From: an uncultured Aquimarina sp.
GTDB taxonomy: Bacteria; Bacteroidota; Bacteroidia; Flavobacteriales; Flavobacteriaceae
Direction: 5' to 3'
DNA length: 64,000 nt
Assembly: GCA_947497175.1 (NCBI GenBank)
Contig: CANMFM010000011.1
Span: forward strand, 62,001-126,000
Part shown: in pieces, positions 28,852 through 38,333 of the stretch
Layout: each line of letters starts with the position of its first letter
How positions within the stretch are numbered: position 1 is the stretch's first letter
Program-made: the position numbers and the translations under genes
The notes under the pieces: model-generated
Told to the model about the DNA's origin: nothing
Database searches by the model: none
Seen by the model: only the letters and a program-made list of their open reading frames with translations

Positions 28852-29963
28852 GTAAAAAACTGAAAGTCATATTATCAGGTGGAGGTACCGGTGGGCATAT
28901 TTATCCTGCAATAGCCATTGCAAACGAATTGCGCAGTAGGTATCCGGAAGCTTCAGTTTTATTTGTAGGGGCCAAAGATCGAATGGAGATGCAGAAAGTC
29001 CCTCAGGCTGGTTATGAAATTGTCGGATTGTGGATTAGTGGTATTCAAAGAAAACTAACATTGAGTAATCTTCTCTTTCCGATAAAACTATTAAGTAGTC
29101 TATGGAAATCAAGAAAAGTTATTAAAGAATTTAATCCAGATATCGTTATCGGTACTGGTGGATTTGCAAGTGGCCCTTTGCTTAAAATGGCGAATGCAAA
29201 AAAAATTCCAACGGTGCTTCAGGAACAAAATTCATTTCCGGGGATTACCAATAAATGGTTATCAAAAGGAGCTGAAAAAATCTGTGTGGCATACGATAAC
29301 ATGGATCGATTTTTTCCACAAGATAAGATTGTTAAAACAGGAAATCCGGTTCGTCAGGATTTATTAAGTATAGGTGGGAAAAGAAATTTAGGACTATCAA
29401 AATATAAGCTGGATAAAGACCAAAAAACAATTTTGATTCTAGGGGGTAGTCTTGGGGCTAGAAGGATTAATCAATTGATTGAAAAGGAACTTGATTTCCT
29501 TGTGCAAAAACAAGGTGCTCAGGTGATCTGGCAGTGTGGTAAGTTGTATTATGATGAATATAAAAAATATACTGATCGGGATCATGTGCAGGTGCATCAA
29601 TTTCTAGACACTATGGATTTGGCATATGCAGCAGCTGATGTGATTATCTCTAGAGCCGGAGCTAGTTCGGTTTCAGAATTATGTATTGTTGCAAAACCGG
29701 TGTTGTTTATCCCCTCACCTAATGTAGCCGAAGATCATCAAACCAAAAATGCTAAAGCAATAGTAGATCAAGGTGGAGCACTAATGCTTAAAGAAAGTGA
29801 ATTGGATAGCAGGTTTAGGCACACTCTTTCAGAATTATTAAAGAATGAGAATGTGCAACTACAACTTGGAGTGGCAATAAAAAAATTGGCATTACCTAAT
29901 GCTACATCGGATATAGCTGATCAAATAGAAAAATTAATAGAAAATGGTTCTGTAAAGAACTAG
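28848..29963 (+). CDS. murG: Lipid II-forming N-acetylglucosaminyltransferase MurG
   Basis: Membrane-associated GT-B enzyme that adds GlcNAc to lipid I. The glycine-rich loop [15 protein letters not shown] is at residues 11-25; [36 protein letters not shown] and [12 protein letters not shown] are all family signatures. Length of 371 is normal. Confidence 0.96.
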   Translation: MSKKLKVILSGGGTGGHIYPAIAIANELRSRYPEASVLFVGAKDRMEMQKVPQAGYEIVGLWISGIQRKLTLSNLLFPIKLLSSLWKSRKVIKEFNPDIVIGTGGFASGPLLKMANAKKIPTVLQEQNSFPGITNKWLSKGAEKICVAYDNMDRFFPQDKIVKTGNPVRQDLLSIGGKRNLGLSKYKLDKDQKTILILGGSLGARRINQLIEKELDFLVQKQGAQVIWQCGKLYYDEYKKYTDRDHVQVHQFLDTMDLAYAAADVIISRAGASSVSELCIVAKPVLFIPSPNVAEDHQTKNAKAIVDQGGALMLKESELDSRFRHTLSELLKNENVQLQLGVAIKKLALPNATSDIADQIEKLIENGSVKN

Positions 29964-29968
29964 TATAA

Positions 29969-31315
29969 ATGAATAACAACTTAGAAAATATAAAGAATAT
30001 TTATTTTATCGGTATCGGCGGTATCGGGATGAGTGCACTTGCTCGATATTTTAAGTTTCTTGGCAAAAATGTTGCCGGATATGATAAAACATCTACTCAA
30101 ATTACTTCAGATTTAAGAGACATAGGGATTGCAATTCATTTTGACGACGATGTTCAGGCTATTCCTGAGGCATTTTTAAATAAAGAAGAAACTCTTGTTG
30201 TATTTACACCAGCTATTCCTGATGATCATAAAGAATTAGTGTATGTTCGAGAGCATGGTTTTAATCTGAAAAAGAGAGCAGAGGTTCTTGGTATTATTAC
30301 CAAAGAAATATATACGCTAGCAGTTGCGGGAACTCATGGAAAAACTACAACAACAGCAATTTTAGCACATTTATTGAAAGAAAGTGGTGCTAAAGTGACT
30401 GCATTTTTAGGAGGGATAAGCGAGAATTATAATTCTAACCTTATTCTCGAAGGAAATGAGGTTGTAGTCGTAGAGGCAGATGAGTTTGATAGATCTTTCT
30501 TGCAATTATACCCGGATATTGCAGCCATTACATCTATGGATGCAGATCATCTGGATATATACGAAAAAGCCAATGCTTTAGAAGATTCATTTATAGAGTT
30601 TTCGTCTAAGGCAAAGGATTATCTTTTGGTTTGTAATGGGTTGCCAATTTCTGGAATCACTTTTGGAATTGAGGATACTTCTGATTATTGTGCAAAAAAT
30701 ATAAGAATACATAATGGTACCTATGTTTTTGATTTAAAAACACCAGATCAGTTAATAAAAGATTTGCATTTAAACCTGCCAGGTAAACATAACTTGTTAA
30801 ATGCTATAACAGCCTTTGCCATAGCTAGGCTTTACGGCTCCCCAACCGGATCTTTGGCAAAGGCTTTATTTACTTTTAAAGGTGTGCAACGCAGATTTAG
30901 TTATCAGGTTAAAACAGAAGATTTAGTTTATGTAGATGACTATGCGCATCATCCAACAGAGATTAATGCATTGCACCAGGCAGTACGAGAAATGCATCCT
31001 GACAAAAGCGTATTAGCCGTTTTTCAACCACATCTTTATAGTAGGACTAGAGATTTTGCATCAGATTTTGCAAAAAGCTTGAGTCAATTTGATCAAGTAT
31101 TGCTTTTGGAGATATATCCGGCAAGAGAAACACCTATTGAAGGGATAAGTTCTGGTTGGTTATTAGAAATGATTGATAATAAAAACAAAAAACTAGTCAC
31201 AAAAGACAAATTAATTGAAGAAATCACAGATAGTGATGCGCAAGTAATTTTGACTATTGGAGCTGGCGATATTGGAGAAGAGGTGGGTCGAATTAAAAAA
31301 GCATTATTGGTATGA
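29969..31315 (+). CDS. murC: UDP-MurNAc:L-Ala ligase MurC
   Basis: Cytoplasmic ligase that starts the stem peptide by adding L-alanine. The N-terminal FIGIGGIGMSALARYF, the ATP site AVAGTHGKTTTTAIL (about 117-131), DDYAHHPTEINA and FQPHLYSRTRDF are diagnostic. Length of 448 is normal. It overlaps ftsQ by 4 bp. Confidence 0.96.
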   Translation: MNNNLENIKNIYFIGIGGIGMSALARYFKFLGKNVAGYDKTSTQITSDLRDIGIAIHFDDDVQAIPEAFLNKEETLVVFTPAIPDDHKELVYVREHGFNLKKRAEVLGIITKEIYTLAVAGTHGKTTTTAILAHLLKESGAKVTAFLGGISENYNSNLILEGNEVVVVEADEFDRSFLQLYPDIAAITSMDADHLDIYEKANALEDSFIEFSSKAKDYLLVCNGLPISGITFGIEDTSDYCAKNIRIHNGTYVFDLKTPDQLIKDLHLNLPGKHNLLNAITAFAIARLYGSPTGSLAKALFTFKGVQRRFSYQVKTEDLVYVDDYAHHPTEINALHQAVREMHPDKSVLAVFQPHLYSRTRDFASDFAKSLSQFDQVLLLEIYPARETPIEGISSGWLLEMIDNKNKKLVTKDKLIEEITDSDAQVILTIGAGDIGEEVGRIKKALLV

Positions 31316-32031
31316 GTAAAAAGGTATATACATATTTGAAATTTAGCGGTCTTGTTATTTTGATTATTGTGCTTTTCGCTTTTACAAGTAAGCGAAATAA
31401 ACAACGAAAGATTCATAAAGTGCTTGTAGAGTTTGTTGAAGAACAGGATCCTTATGTAAATGAAGCGACGGTTAATAAATTGTTAATACAAAATCAGCAG
31501 AGGGTGACGAGCGTGGGCAAAGAAATTTTAGTTTTGAATACTGTAGAAAAGGGGCTAGATGCACACAAAATGATTGAACATTCTGATGTGTATCTAACTG
31601 TAAATGGAGAACTTAAGGCACGAATCAAGCAACGCTCCCCCATTGCTAGGGTTAACGCGGTTACTTCTTTTTATGTAGATGTTACCGGTAGTACAATGCC
31701 TTTATCCAATAGTTTTTCGGCACACGTGCCTTTAGTACATAATGTATCAGAGAGAGAAGTTCCTGAAGTTTTTCCTTTATTGAAAAAGATTCAGGATGAC
31801 AAATTTCTAAAAAAGCACGTAGTTGGAGTTTTTAGAACATTTGAAGGACACTACGAACTTGAGTTGCGAGTGTATTCTTTTAGAGTAGTAATTGGAAAAA
31901 TAGAGAATCTAGATACTAAAGTCAGAAACTTTAAAGCATTTTATCAAAAAGCGATAAAGGATCAAAGCCTTGATAAGTATAAGAAAGTAAGTTTACAATT
32001 TAGTAATCAAGTGGTATGCACAATAAAATAA
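31312..32031 (+). CDS. ftsQ: Cell division protein FtsQ
   Basis: Bitopic divisome scaffold of 239 residues: a short cytoplasmic start, one membrane segment (FSGLVILIIVLFAFTS) and a periplasmic part with a POTRA-like start (KVLVEFVEEQDPYVNEATVN) and FtsQ-like beta region (LKARIKQRSPIARVNAVTSF). The position between murC and ftsA supports the call, since FtsQ diverges strongly between phyla. Confidence 0.9.
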   Translation: MSKKVYTYLKFSGLVILIIVLFAFTSKRNKQRKIHKVLVEFVEEQDPYVNEATVNKLLIQNQQRVTSVGKEILVLNTVEKGLDAHKMIEHSDVYLTVNGELKARIKQRSPIARVNAVTSFYVDVTGSTMPLSNSFSAHVPLVHNVSEREVPEVFPLLKKIQDDKFLKKHVVGVFRTFEGHYELELRVYSFRVVIGKIENLDTKVRNFKAFYQKAIKDQSLDKYKKVSLQFSNQVVCTIK

Positions 32032-32038
32032 TACCAAT

Positions 32039-33397
32039 ATGGAAAGAGAAGTAAATGAAATAGCGGTAGGATTAGATATAGGAACAACAAAGATTGTTGC
32101 TATGGTAGGACGTTATAACGAGTATGGAAAGATGGAAGTATTGGGTGTGGGTAAATCCAAAAGCTTAGGAGTACATAGAGGAGTCGTAAATAATATAACA
32201 CAAACCATCCAATCAATACAACAAGCGGTTCATGAGGCAGAAAGTGCTTCAGGAATGAAAATTAACGATGTTACTGTTGGTATTGCCGGGCAGCACATTC
32301 GTAGTCTACAGCATAGTGATTATATCACCAGACCTAATGCCGATGCAGTTATTGATGAAGACGATATTGATAAATTATGTAATCAAGTGCATAAACTGGT
32401 CATGTTACCCGGAGAAGAGATTTTACACGTACTACCTCAAGAATATAAAGTCGATGGTCAAGCCGAAATAAAAGAACCCGTTGGGATGTATGGAGGACGA
32501 TTAGAAGCTAATTTTCATGTAGTTGTTGGGCAGGTAACCTCAATTCGTAATATTGGGCGATGTGTAAAAAGTTCAGGGTTAGAATTGTCTGAAGTTACTT
32601 TAGAGCCATTGGCCTCTGCGAATGCAGTATTAAGTCAGGAAGAAAAAGAAGCGGGAGTTGCTTTAATAGATATCGGTGGAGGAACTACCGATCTTGCCAT
32701 TTTTAAAGATGGGATTATACGCCATACAGCGGTAATTCCTTTTGGTGGAAATGTGATCACCGAAGATATCAAAGAAGGGTGCTCTATAATTGAAAAGCAA
32801 GCAGAGTTATTAAAAATTAAGTTTGGATCTGCCTGGCCAGGAGAAAATAAAGATAATGAAATTGTTTCGATACCAGGTCTAAGAGGACGAGAGCCTAAAG
32901 AGATTACTTTAAAAAATCTGTCAAAAATTATTCACGCAAGAGTGGTTGAGATTATAGAACAGGTATTTTTAGAAATCAAAAATTATGGCCATGAGTCACC
33001 AAAGAAAAAACTAATTGCAGGAATTGTGTTAACCGGTGGGGGGTCGCAATTAAAGCACCTCAAACAACTTGTAGAGTATATAACAGGTATGGATACAAGA
33101 ATAGGGTATCCTAATGAGCATTTGGCCGGTAATAGTGATTCAGAGACTACTAGTCCAATGTATGCTACTGCAGTGGGATTAGTAATGGATAGTTTAGTTC
33201 ATATTAAAAAACAGAAAAAAACGACACAAAAACATGCTGTAGCTAGCACTCCATCAGAAGAACCCGCTAAAACAGATGTTGAGGACTCTATATTGAATGA
33301 AGAACAAGAAAACCCAAGAGTTGATCTAAAACCAAGGAAGAATATTTTGGAGAAATGGACAGAAAAATTCAAAGAATTTTTGGATAATGCAGAATAG
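32039..33397 (+). CDS. ftsA: Cell division protein FtsA
   Basis: Actin-like ATPase that anchors FtsZ to the membrane. The phosphate-1 motif is VGLDIGTTKIVAMVG (about 9-23), the SHS2/1C domain follows, phosphate-2 is ALIDIGGGTTDLAIF and the adenosine motif is IVLTGGGSQLKHL. The end (KNILEKWTEKFKEFLDNAE) is an amphipathic helix suited to membrane attachment. The acidic linker before it is longer than in E. coli. Confidence 0.96.
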   Translation: MEREVNEIAVGLDIGTTKIVAMVGRYNEYGKMEVLGVGKSKSLGVHRGVVNNITQTIQSIQQAVHEAESASGMKINDVTVGIAGQHIRSLQHSDYITRPNADAVIDEDDIDKLCNQVHKLVMLPGEEILHVLPQEYKVDGQAEIKEPVGMYGGRLEANFHVVVGQVTSIRNIGRCVKSSGLELSEVTLEPLASANAVLSQEEKEAGVALIDIGGGTTDLAIFKDGIIRHTAVIPFGGNVITEDIKEGCSIIEKQAELLKIKFGSAWPGENKDNEIVSIPGLRGREPKEITLKNLSKIIHARVVEIIEQVFLEIKNYGHESPKKKLIAGIVLTGGGSQLKHLKQLVEYITGMDTRIGYPNEHLAGNSDSETTSPMYATAVGLVMDSLVHIKKQKKTTQKHAVASTPSEEPAKTDVEDSILNEEQENPRVDLKPRKNILEKWTEKFKEFLDNAE

Positions 33398-33406
33398 GAC
33401 CGAGCG

Positions 33407-33511
33407 TAAAGAAAATGTCCTGTGGACATTTTTAGCGAGGTGCCAGCGCTGAGGGGTGGGCAAAGTAAAGAAAATGTCTGTGGACATTTTTAGCGAGGTG
33501 CCGGCGTTGAG
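33407..33511 (+). repeat. Two direct repeats with hairpins in the ftsA-ftsZ gap
   Basis: A 46-47 bp unit (33407-33453 and 33466-33511, period 59) occurs twice. Each begins TAAAGAAAATGTC, holds a palindrome (AAAATGTCC-TGT-GGACATTTTT in the first copy) and ends AGCGAGGTGCC-GCG-TGAG. The hairpin with a T run is terminator-like. The unit is not found elsewhere in the window. It may attenuate read-through into ftsZ or be a REP-like mobile repeat. Confidence 0.85.
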
Positions 33512-33589
33512 AAATTGGATAAGTAAAGTTCTAATTAGAACTGTAAGAAAATATAAAAAAATAGTAGGAGAACCATAAAATTAGCAATT

Positions 33590-35539
33590 ATGAGTAATAA
33601 GGAGGAGTTCGAAAATATTTCGTTTGATTTGCCTAAAAATCAATCTAATGTAATCAAAGTGATTGGAGTAGGTGGAGGAGGTAGTAATGCCATTAATCAC
33701 ATGTTTCAGCAAGGGATTAAAGGAGTTGATTTTGTAATCTGTAATACAGATGCACAGGCATTAGAAAATAGCCCGATACCTAATAAAATACAATTAGGAG
33801 TATCATTAACTGAGGGATTAGGTGCGGGAGCCAATCCAGAAGTAGGTGAGCAATCTGCGGTAGAGAGTTATGAGGATATAAAAACAATGCTGGATACCAA
33901 TACCAAGATGATTTTTATCACTGCGGGTATGGGTGGAGGTACCGGTACTGGTGCGGCCCCTATTATTGCAAAAATGGCAAAAGAACTTGATATCCTGACT
34001 GTGGGTATTGTAACGATACCTTTTCAGTTCGAAGGACGCATGCGTAATGAACAAGCACATTTGGGAGTAGAAAGACTGAGGGCACATGTAGATTCTTTAA
34101 TTGTAATCAACAACAATAAACTAAGAGAAGTTTATGGTAATTTAGGATTTAAAGCTGGTTTTTCAAAAGCAGATGAGGTTCTTGCTACGGCATCTCGTGG
34201 TATAGCCGAAGTAATCACACATCACTACACGCAAAATATAGATTTACGCGATGCTAAGACAGTTCTTAGTAATAGTGGTACTGCAATCATGGGCTCTGCT
34301 AATGCCTCTGGTAATAAACGTGCTCACGATGCAATCGTCAAAGCATTAGATTCTCCTTTACTTAATGATAATAAAATTACCGGTGCTAAAAATGTACTTC
34401 TTCTAATTGTCTCCGGAAAAGAAGAAATCACAATCGATGAGATTGGTGAAATTAATGATCATATTCAGCAAGAAGCAGGCCATGGTGCAAATATAATCAT
34501 GGGAGTTGGAGAAGATGAATCTTTAGAAGATGCAATTTCAGTAACTGTAATCGCTACAGGTTTTGATGTAGAACAACAAGATGAAATTGTAAATACAGAA
34601 ACGAAAAAAATTATCCATACGCTAGAAGATGAGCAGCGTACAGCAGTGCAGGATTTAACGCCAAAATCTACAGGAAAAGTTACTCCTGTATTTTCTCAAC
34701 TACCTAAAAAAGAAGTAGAAGAGCCTATTATAAAACACGAATTGATTGAAGAGGAAGATTCTTTGCTTTTACCTACGACAGATTTATTAAAGAATATTGA
34801 TGTAGATTATGAAGTGGTTGATCCATTCTCTGCAGATAGTGATTTTGTCATTATCAATACCCAGGATATCATTAAGCAGATTGAAGTTAATGATGCTAAA
34901 GAAGTGCGTGAGGAAGAAGAAAAAGCAGATCAATTTTCATTAGCGTTTGATATGCCTGCAAGCGAAGAGAGTGATAAAACAGATAGGAAATCAAGTATTG
35001 CTTCTCAAGATCAAACTCCAGAAGAAGAACCTATTGTTTTTGATCTCAGCGATGATATTTTGGATATGGAAGTTAACGATCCCATAGAGGTGGTTCCGGT
35101 GGGAGAAACTGCAACTGGAGGAGTGCGTAAGTATAGTTTAGAAGACTACATGGAAGAAGAAAAACGATTAACAAATGCACAACCTGCAGAAGTTATCGAA
35201 GAAGACGAAGAGGTAGTTTTTGAAAAGAAAACTATTGCTCCCGCCCCAGAAACAGAACTATCAGAAGATCCTGATCCTATAAATCAACCCATTTCTGAAA
35301 CGCTTAAAGCCAGAGCAGCAGAGCGTCGTGCTAAAATGAAAGAATTTAATTATAAATTTAGAAACAGTAACTCTAAGGTTGATGATATAGAAAAAGAACC
35401 CGCGTATAAGAGAGCCGGAATTGATGTAGATGCAAAACCTGAGGACTCTGGTCTGTCTAGAACCTCTTTAGGTACTGATAGTAATGATGATATACAATTG
35501 CGTAAAAACAATTCTTTTTTGCACGATAATGTAGACTAA
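33590..35539 (+). CDS. ftsZ: Cell division GTPase FtsZ
   Basis: Tubulin homologue that forms the division ring. The GTP-binding core holds GVGGGGSNAINHM (about 26-38) and the tubulin signature GGGTGTGAAPIIA (about 115-127). At 649 residues it is much longer than E. coli FtsZ (383): beyond about residue 330 there is an acidic, disordered linker of some 300 residues, a feature common in Bacteroidota, then the end RKNNSFLHDNVD. It is separated from ftsA by 192 bp with two hairpins, so it may have its own promoter. Confidence 0.96.
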   Translation: MSNKEEFENISFDLPKNQSNVIKVIGVGGGGSNAINHMFQQGIKGVDFVICNTDAQALENSPIPNKIQLGVSLTEGLGAGANPEVGEQSAVESYEDIKTMLDTNTKMIFITAGMGGGTGTGAAPIIAKMAKELDILTVGIVTIPFQFEGRMRNEQAHLGVERLRAHVDSLIVINNNKLREVYGNLGFKAGFSKADEVLATASRGIAEVITHHYTQNIDLRDAKTVLSNSGTAIMGSANASGNKRAHDAIVKALDSPLLNDNKITGAKNVLLLIVSGKEEITIDEIGEINDHIQQEAGHGANIIMGVGEDESLEDAISVTVIATGFDVEQQDEIVNTETKKIIHTLEDEQRTAVQDLTPKSTGKVTPVFSQLPKKEVEEPIIKHELIEEEDSLLLPTTDLLKNIDVDYEVVDPFSADSDFVIINTQDIIKQIEVNDAKEVREEEEKADQFSLAFDMPASEESDKTDRKSSIASQDQTPEEEPIVFDLSDDILDMEVNDPIEVVPVGETATGGVRKYSLEDYMEEEKRLTNAQPAEVIEEDEEVVFEKKTIAPAPETELSEDPDPINQPISETLKARAAERRAKMKEFNYKFRNSNSKVDDIEKEPAYKRAGIDVDAKPEDSGLSRTSLGTDSNDDIQLRKNNSFLHDNVD

Positions 35540-35564
35540 GAATTTTATGCATTCAAAATAATCG

Positions 35565-35606
35565 ATAAACCGACAATCTAGTCTTAGATTATCGGTTTAT
35601 TTTTTA
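35565..35606 (+). terminator. Terminator of ftsZ / end of the dcw cluster
   Basis: ATAAACCGA-C-AATCT and AGATT-A-TCGGTTTAT form a long stem with a small mismatch, followed by a T run. Confidence 0.88.
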
Positions 35607-35612
35607 TCTTCG
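35605..35612 (+). promoter_or_regulatory. Putative -7 element (TATCTTCG) of yqeY
   Basis: TATCTTCG lies 28 bp before the yqeY start and is identical to the box before the polyprenyl synthase gene at 2268. Confidence 0.4.
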
Positions 35613-35639
35613 CAATCCAATAGAATAAAATCAATACCT

Positions 35640-36089
35640 ATGAGTTTACAAAAAGAAGTAATGACTGCAATGAAAGAGGCGATGAAAGCCAAAGATGCCA
35701 ATGCATTAACCTCATTACGTGCCATTAAATCGGCTATTTTGTTGGCTCAAACAGAAAGTGGTGCCAAAGAAGAGTTAACCGAAGATCAAGAGCTTAAATT
35801 ACTTCAAAAATTAGTGAAGCAACGTAAAGACAGTGCCGCCATCTTTACAGAGCAGGGTAGAGATGACCTGGCGCAACCAGAACTCGATCAGGCTAAGGTA
35901 ATCGAGCAGTTTTTGCCAGAACAACTTTCTGAAGAAGAAATAGAGAAAGTAGTAGTGATGACTATTGAAGACCTTGGAGCTTCAGGAATGAAAGATATGG
36001 GTAAAGTAATGGGAGTTGTCTCTAAGGAATTGACAGGACAAGCAGACGGAAAAATAATCTCTGCAATCGTAAAAAGTAAATTATCGTAA
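35640..36089 (+). CDS. yqeY: GatB/YqeY domain protein
   Basis: A cytoplasmic protein of 149 residues of the stand-alone GatB/YqeY family, helical throughout. Family motifs include MKEAMKAKDANALTSLRAIK, QRKDSAAIFTEQGRDDLA and the end GKIISAIVKSKL. The family resembles the tRNA-binding tail domain of the amidotransferase GatB, so a role with tRNA is suspected but not shown. It is a single gene between two terminated units. Confidence 0.92.
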   Translation: MSLQKEVMTAMKEAMKAKDANALTSLRAIKSAILLAQTESGAKEELTEDQELKLLQKLVKQRKDSAAIFTEQGRDDLAQPELDQAKVIEQFLPEQLSEEEIEKVVVMTIEDLGASGMKDMGKVMGVVSKELTGQADGKIISAIVKSKLS

Positions 36090-36102
36090 ATAATTACATA
36101 CT

Positions 36103-36176
36103 GGCCGTGTGGCGCAACTGAATAGCGCATCAGATTTCGGCTCTGAGGGTTGGGGGTTTGAATCCCTCCACGGTCA
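36103..36176 (+). tRNA. tRNA-Arg (anticodon TCG)
   Basis: The full cloverleaf can be drawn. The acceptor stem GGCCGTG pairs with CACGGTC (one G-T), the D stem GCGC with GCGC, the anticodon stem TCAGA with TCTGA around the loop TTTCGGC, giving anticodon TCG, and the T stem GGGGG with CCCTC (one G-T) around TTTGAAT. The discriminator base is A176. CCA is not encoded. It marks the left edge of a variable region. Confidence 0.93.
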
Positions 36177-36185
36177 CATCAAGCA

Positions 36186-36215
36186 CAAAACCTGCAATTA
36201 TATTGCAGGTTTTTG
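36186..36215 (+). terminator. Terminator after tRNA-Arg
   Basis: AAAACCTGCAA and TTGCAGGTTTT form a perfect stem with a small AT loop and a T run, 10 bp after the tRNA. Confidence 0.85.
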
Positions 36216-36297
36216 TATTTGCGGCATTGCGTGTAATGGGATCAACGTTAGTTAATCCCTCCACCCACAGTCACTTTTAATACAAAACTTACTTAAG

Positions 36298-36321
36298 CGA
36301 GACAATATTGTCTCGTTTTTT
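36298..36321 (+). terminator. Terminator within module copy A
   Basis: CGAGACAATATTGTCTCG is a perfect 18-bp palindrome followed by TTTTTT. The same terminator, with CCGAGGCAATATTGTCTCGG, recurs at 39563 and 41102. Confidence 0.8.
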
Positions 36322-36403
36322 GTTGGATATTAGTACTTTTATGTTCAGAAAATAATAGCAATTGCTATTATATGGTTGTTATCTACAAATCTAAAAATTA
36401 TAA

Positions 36404-37089
36404 TTGAATAAAATATTAAACCTTCTTATTCTAACTTTTGTTATCTCAAGCTGTAATTCTCAAGATAATCTTAAAGAGTACTACTATCCAATTACCAATA
36501 AAAAAGAAGTAAATATTTACAAATATCAAGATAAAAATGACTCTTCAAGAGTTGAATATTGGAAAGTCACAACCGACCAAAAAAAAAACGAGATTTTGAC
36601 AGAGTCTTTTACTACTGATTTTTCTCTTTATAACGTCTTTAAAGAAAAAATAACGGAAAAAGGAGCTGAATTAATTGATTACAAGGATTATCAGAAAAAT
36701 GACTCAGGAAAACTAATCGAAATTCAAGCTAAAATACTTAATAAAGACGTTTATATCTGGAATGGAGAAAACAAGTATAAGTATTCTGTTCAGTATAAAA
36801 ATAAATATGGAAACGAACAATTTATAAAAGACCGACAAAAAAAGGGTTTGAGAAAATTGATGTTAATGGTACTGAATATTCAACAGTTAAGTTTTTGGAT
36901 GAGTATGTTATAAAACTTCTCGATTCAAATGGAATCTATGAATTTTATCAGCTAACTTTTTACTCAAAAGGCAAAGGAATGGTGGAATATCGAAGATATC
37001 ATCCAAATGGTGCCATAATTGAATTAGAATTAACGGAAATACTTACGCAAGCTGAATTTGAAAAACTAAGTGAAAAGAAAAGCCAGTAG
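36404..37089 (+). pseudogene. Lipoprotein gene split by a -1 frame change at a poly-A slippery site
   Basis: The first frame (36404-36913, TTG start) encodes a lipoprotein signal (LILTFVISSCNSQ) and about 140 residues of a Lys/Tyr-rich protein of no known family. At A7 (36837-36843) the reading frame breaks; a -1 shift there gives GFEKIDVNGTEYSTVKFLDE and joins smoothly to the frame ending at 37089 (LLDSNGIYEFYQLTFYSKGK). The zero-frame codons at the break are CAA AAA AAG, so the heptamer A AAA AAG is a classic -1 slippery site. Either a one-base deletion has broken the gene or frameshifting restores it. Full length would be about 228 residues. Confidence 0.7.
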
Positions 37090-37328
37090 GTAACATCATA
37101 TATGAAATCAGAGCAAAGTTTAGCGCTAGATCAAGAGGTCTTTTCCTTTTTATGGGGGATGCTGTATTTTTATAAATTGAAAAGGAAATAGAAATGCACA
37201 TATAAATCAATAGGTTCAAGTGTATTGATCTTTCTCCGACACATATAGTAAACGTCATTTCTTACGGATATAAATCTGCAACAATCCTAATATTTTAAGG
37301 TTTTGTATTAAAACCTAACATTCAATAT

Positions 37329-38144
37329 GTGAATACTAAAGATTCCTTTTGCTTTTTTACAGTATTACCTATTTTATTGGCTTCGATGATCGGATATAGT
37401 CAAGAAAATGTCATTGAATTAACCGGTGCCGTTACTAGTCAAAATACTAGTGTCTCTAATATTTTGATTGTCAATATAAATTCTAAAAAATCAACGATAA
37501 CTAATATTGACGGGGTTTTCAGTATTGAAGTTAAATCGCAGGATACATTACAATTCTCTGCTGTTCAATATAGAACGAAAAAAATCATTATTATCGATGA
37601 AATTTTGAATCAGAAGACCATACTAGTTGATTTAGAAGAAAAAGTGGTCCAGTTAGACGAAGTAATAATTTTACCCCATCATTTAACAGGTAAAGTCGCT
37701 CTCGATATAAAAACATTTGAAACTAAGCCTGGTATTACTTCCTCATCTTTAGGGTTGCCTAAAGCAAAAATAAAAGTTAAGACTAAAAATGAAAGGCTGC
37801 TTTTTGAGGCAGACGATGGAAGATTGATTAAATTTTATGGTGTTGCTGCAACCATAAACGTTTCTAAATTAATTAATAAGATTTCAGGAAGAACAAAAGA
37901 ACTTAAAGATAGAATCTTACTTGATGAACATATCAAAATTGAAAACGAAATAGACAATTTGTTTTCAAAAAAAGTATTATCCCAAGAACTTGAAATTCCT
38001 CAAACAAATATTACTGATTTTCTTGACTTTTGCTTAAATCACCCCGATTTTTCTAAATTGCCGAACACTATAAATGCGTTACGAATTTTGGAATTCTTTA
38101 AAAGCAAAAGCTATGAATACAAAAAAGCAAACGGATTAAATTGA
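37329..38144 (+). CDS. Exported protein with carboxypeptidase-D regulatory-like domain
   Basis: A protein of 271 residues with a GTG start. After a signal peptide (VLPILLASMIGYSQ) comes a CarboxypepD_reg-like beta-sandwich (about 28-105: IELTGAVTSQNTSVSNILIV, ITNIDGVFSIEVKSQDTLQF) of the kind found at the front of TonB receptors, here followed by an unrelated helical region (KLINKISGRTKELKDRILLD) and no barrel. This combination is common in flavobacterial accessory genes; its function is unknown. Confidence 0.75.
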   Translation: MNTKDSFCFFTVLPILLASMIGYSQENVIELTGAVTSQNTSVSNILIVNINSKKSTITNIDGVFSIEVKSQDTLQFSAVQYRTKKIIIIDEILNQKTILVDLEEKVVQLDEVIILPHHLTGKVALDIKTFETKPGITSSSLGLPKAKIKVKTKNERLLFEADDGRLIKFYGVAATINVSKLINKISGRTKELKDRILLDEHIKIENEIDNLFSKKVLSQELEIPQTNITDFLDFCLNHPDFSKLPNTINALRILEFFKSKSYEYKKANGLN

Positions 38145-38333
38145 TAAGTTTTTGTAATGATTTTCAGAGAATTATAAAGTAAATAAAACAAGAGATGACA
38201 ATTTGTAAATTGCATGTGCACTTTTCCGAATGCAAACGCACATACATTAGGTGATAGCAAAAATTAAATTTACGAAATGCTGTAACCTAATTTATTAATT
38301 AATCGTCATAAGCGTATAAATCGAAAATATATT

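Larger units (their letters stand above)
36179..36404 (+). repeat. Intergenic module, copy A (diverged match to 40991-41216)
   Basis: Starting at AAGCACAAAACCTG, this stretch matches copy B over its whole length of about 225 bp, by eye at roughly 70% identity. Shared blocks in the same order are CGTTAGTTAATCCCTC, the hairpin CAATATTGTCTCG, a GATATTA-TACTTTTAT block, AGCAATTGCT and a final ATAATTGAATA-like start-codon region. The TTAATCCCTCC string resembles the 3' end of the adjacent tRNA. Confidence 0.75.
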
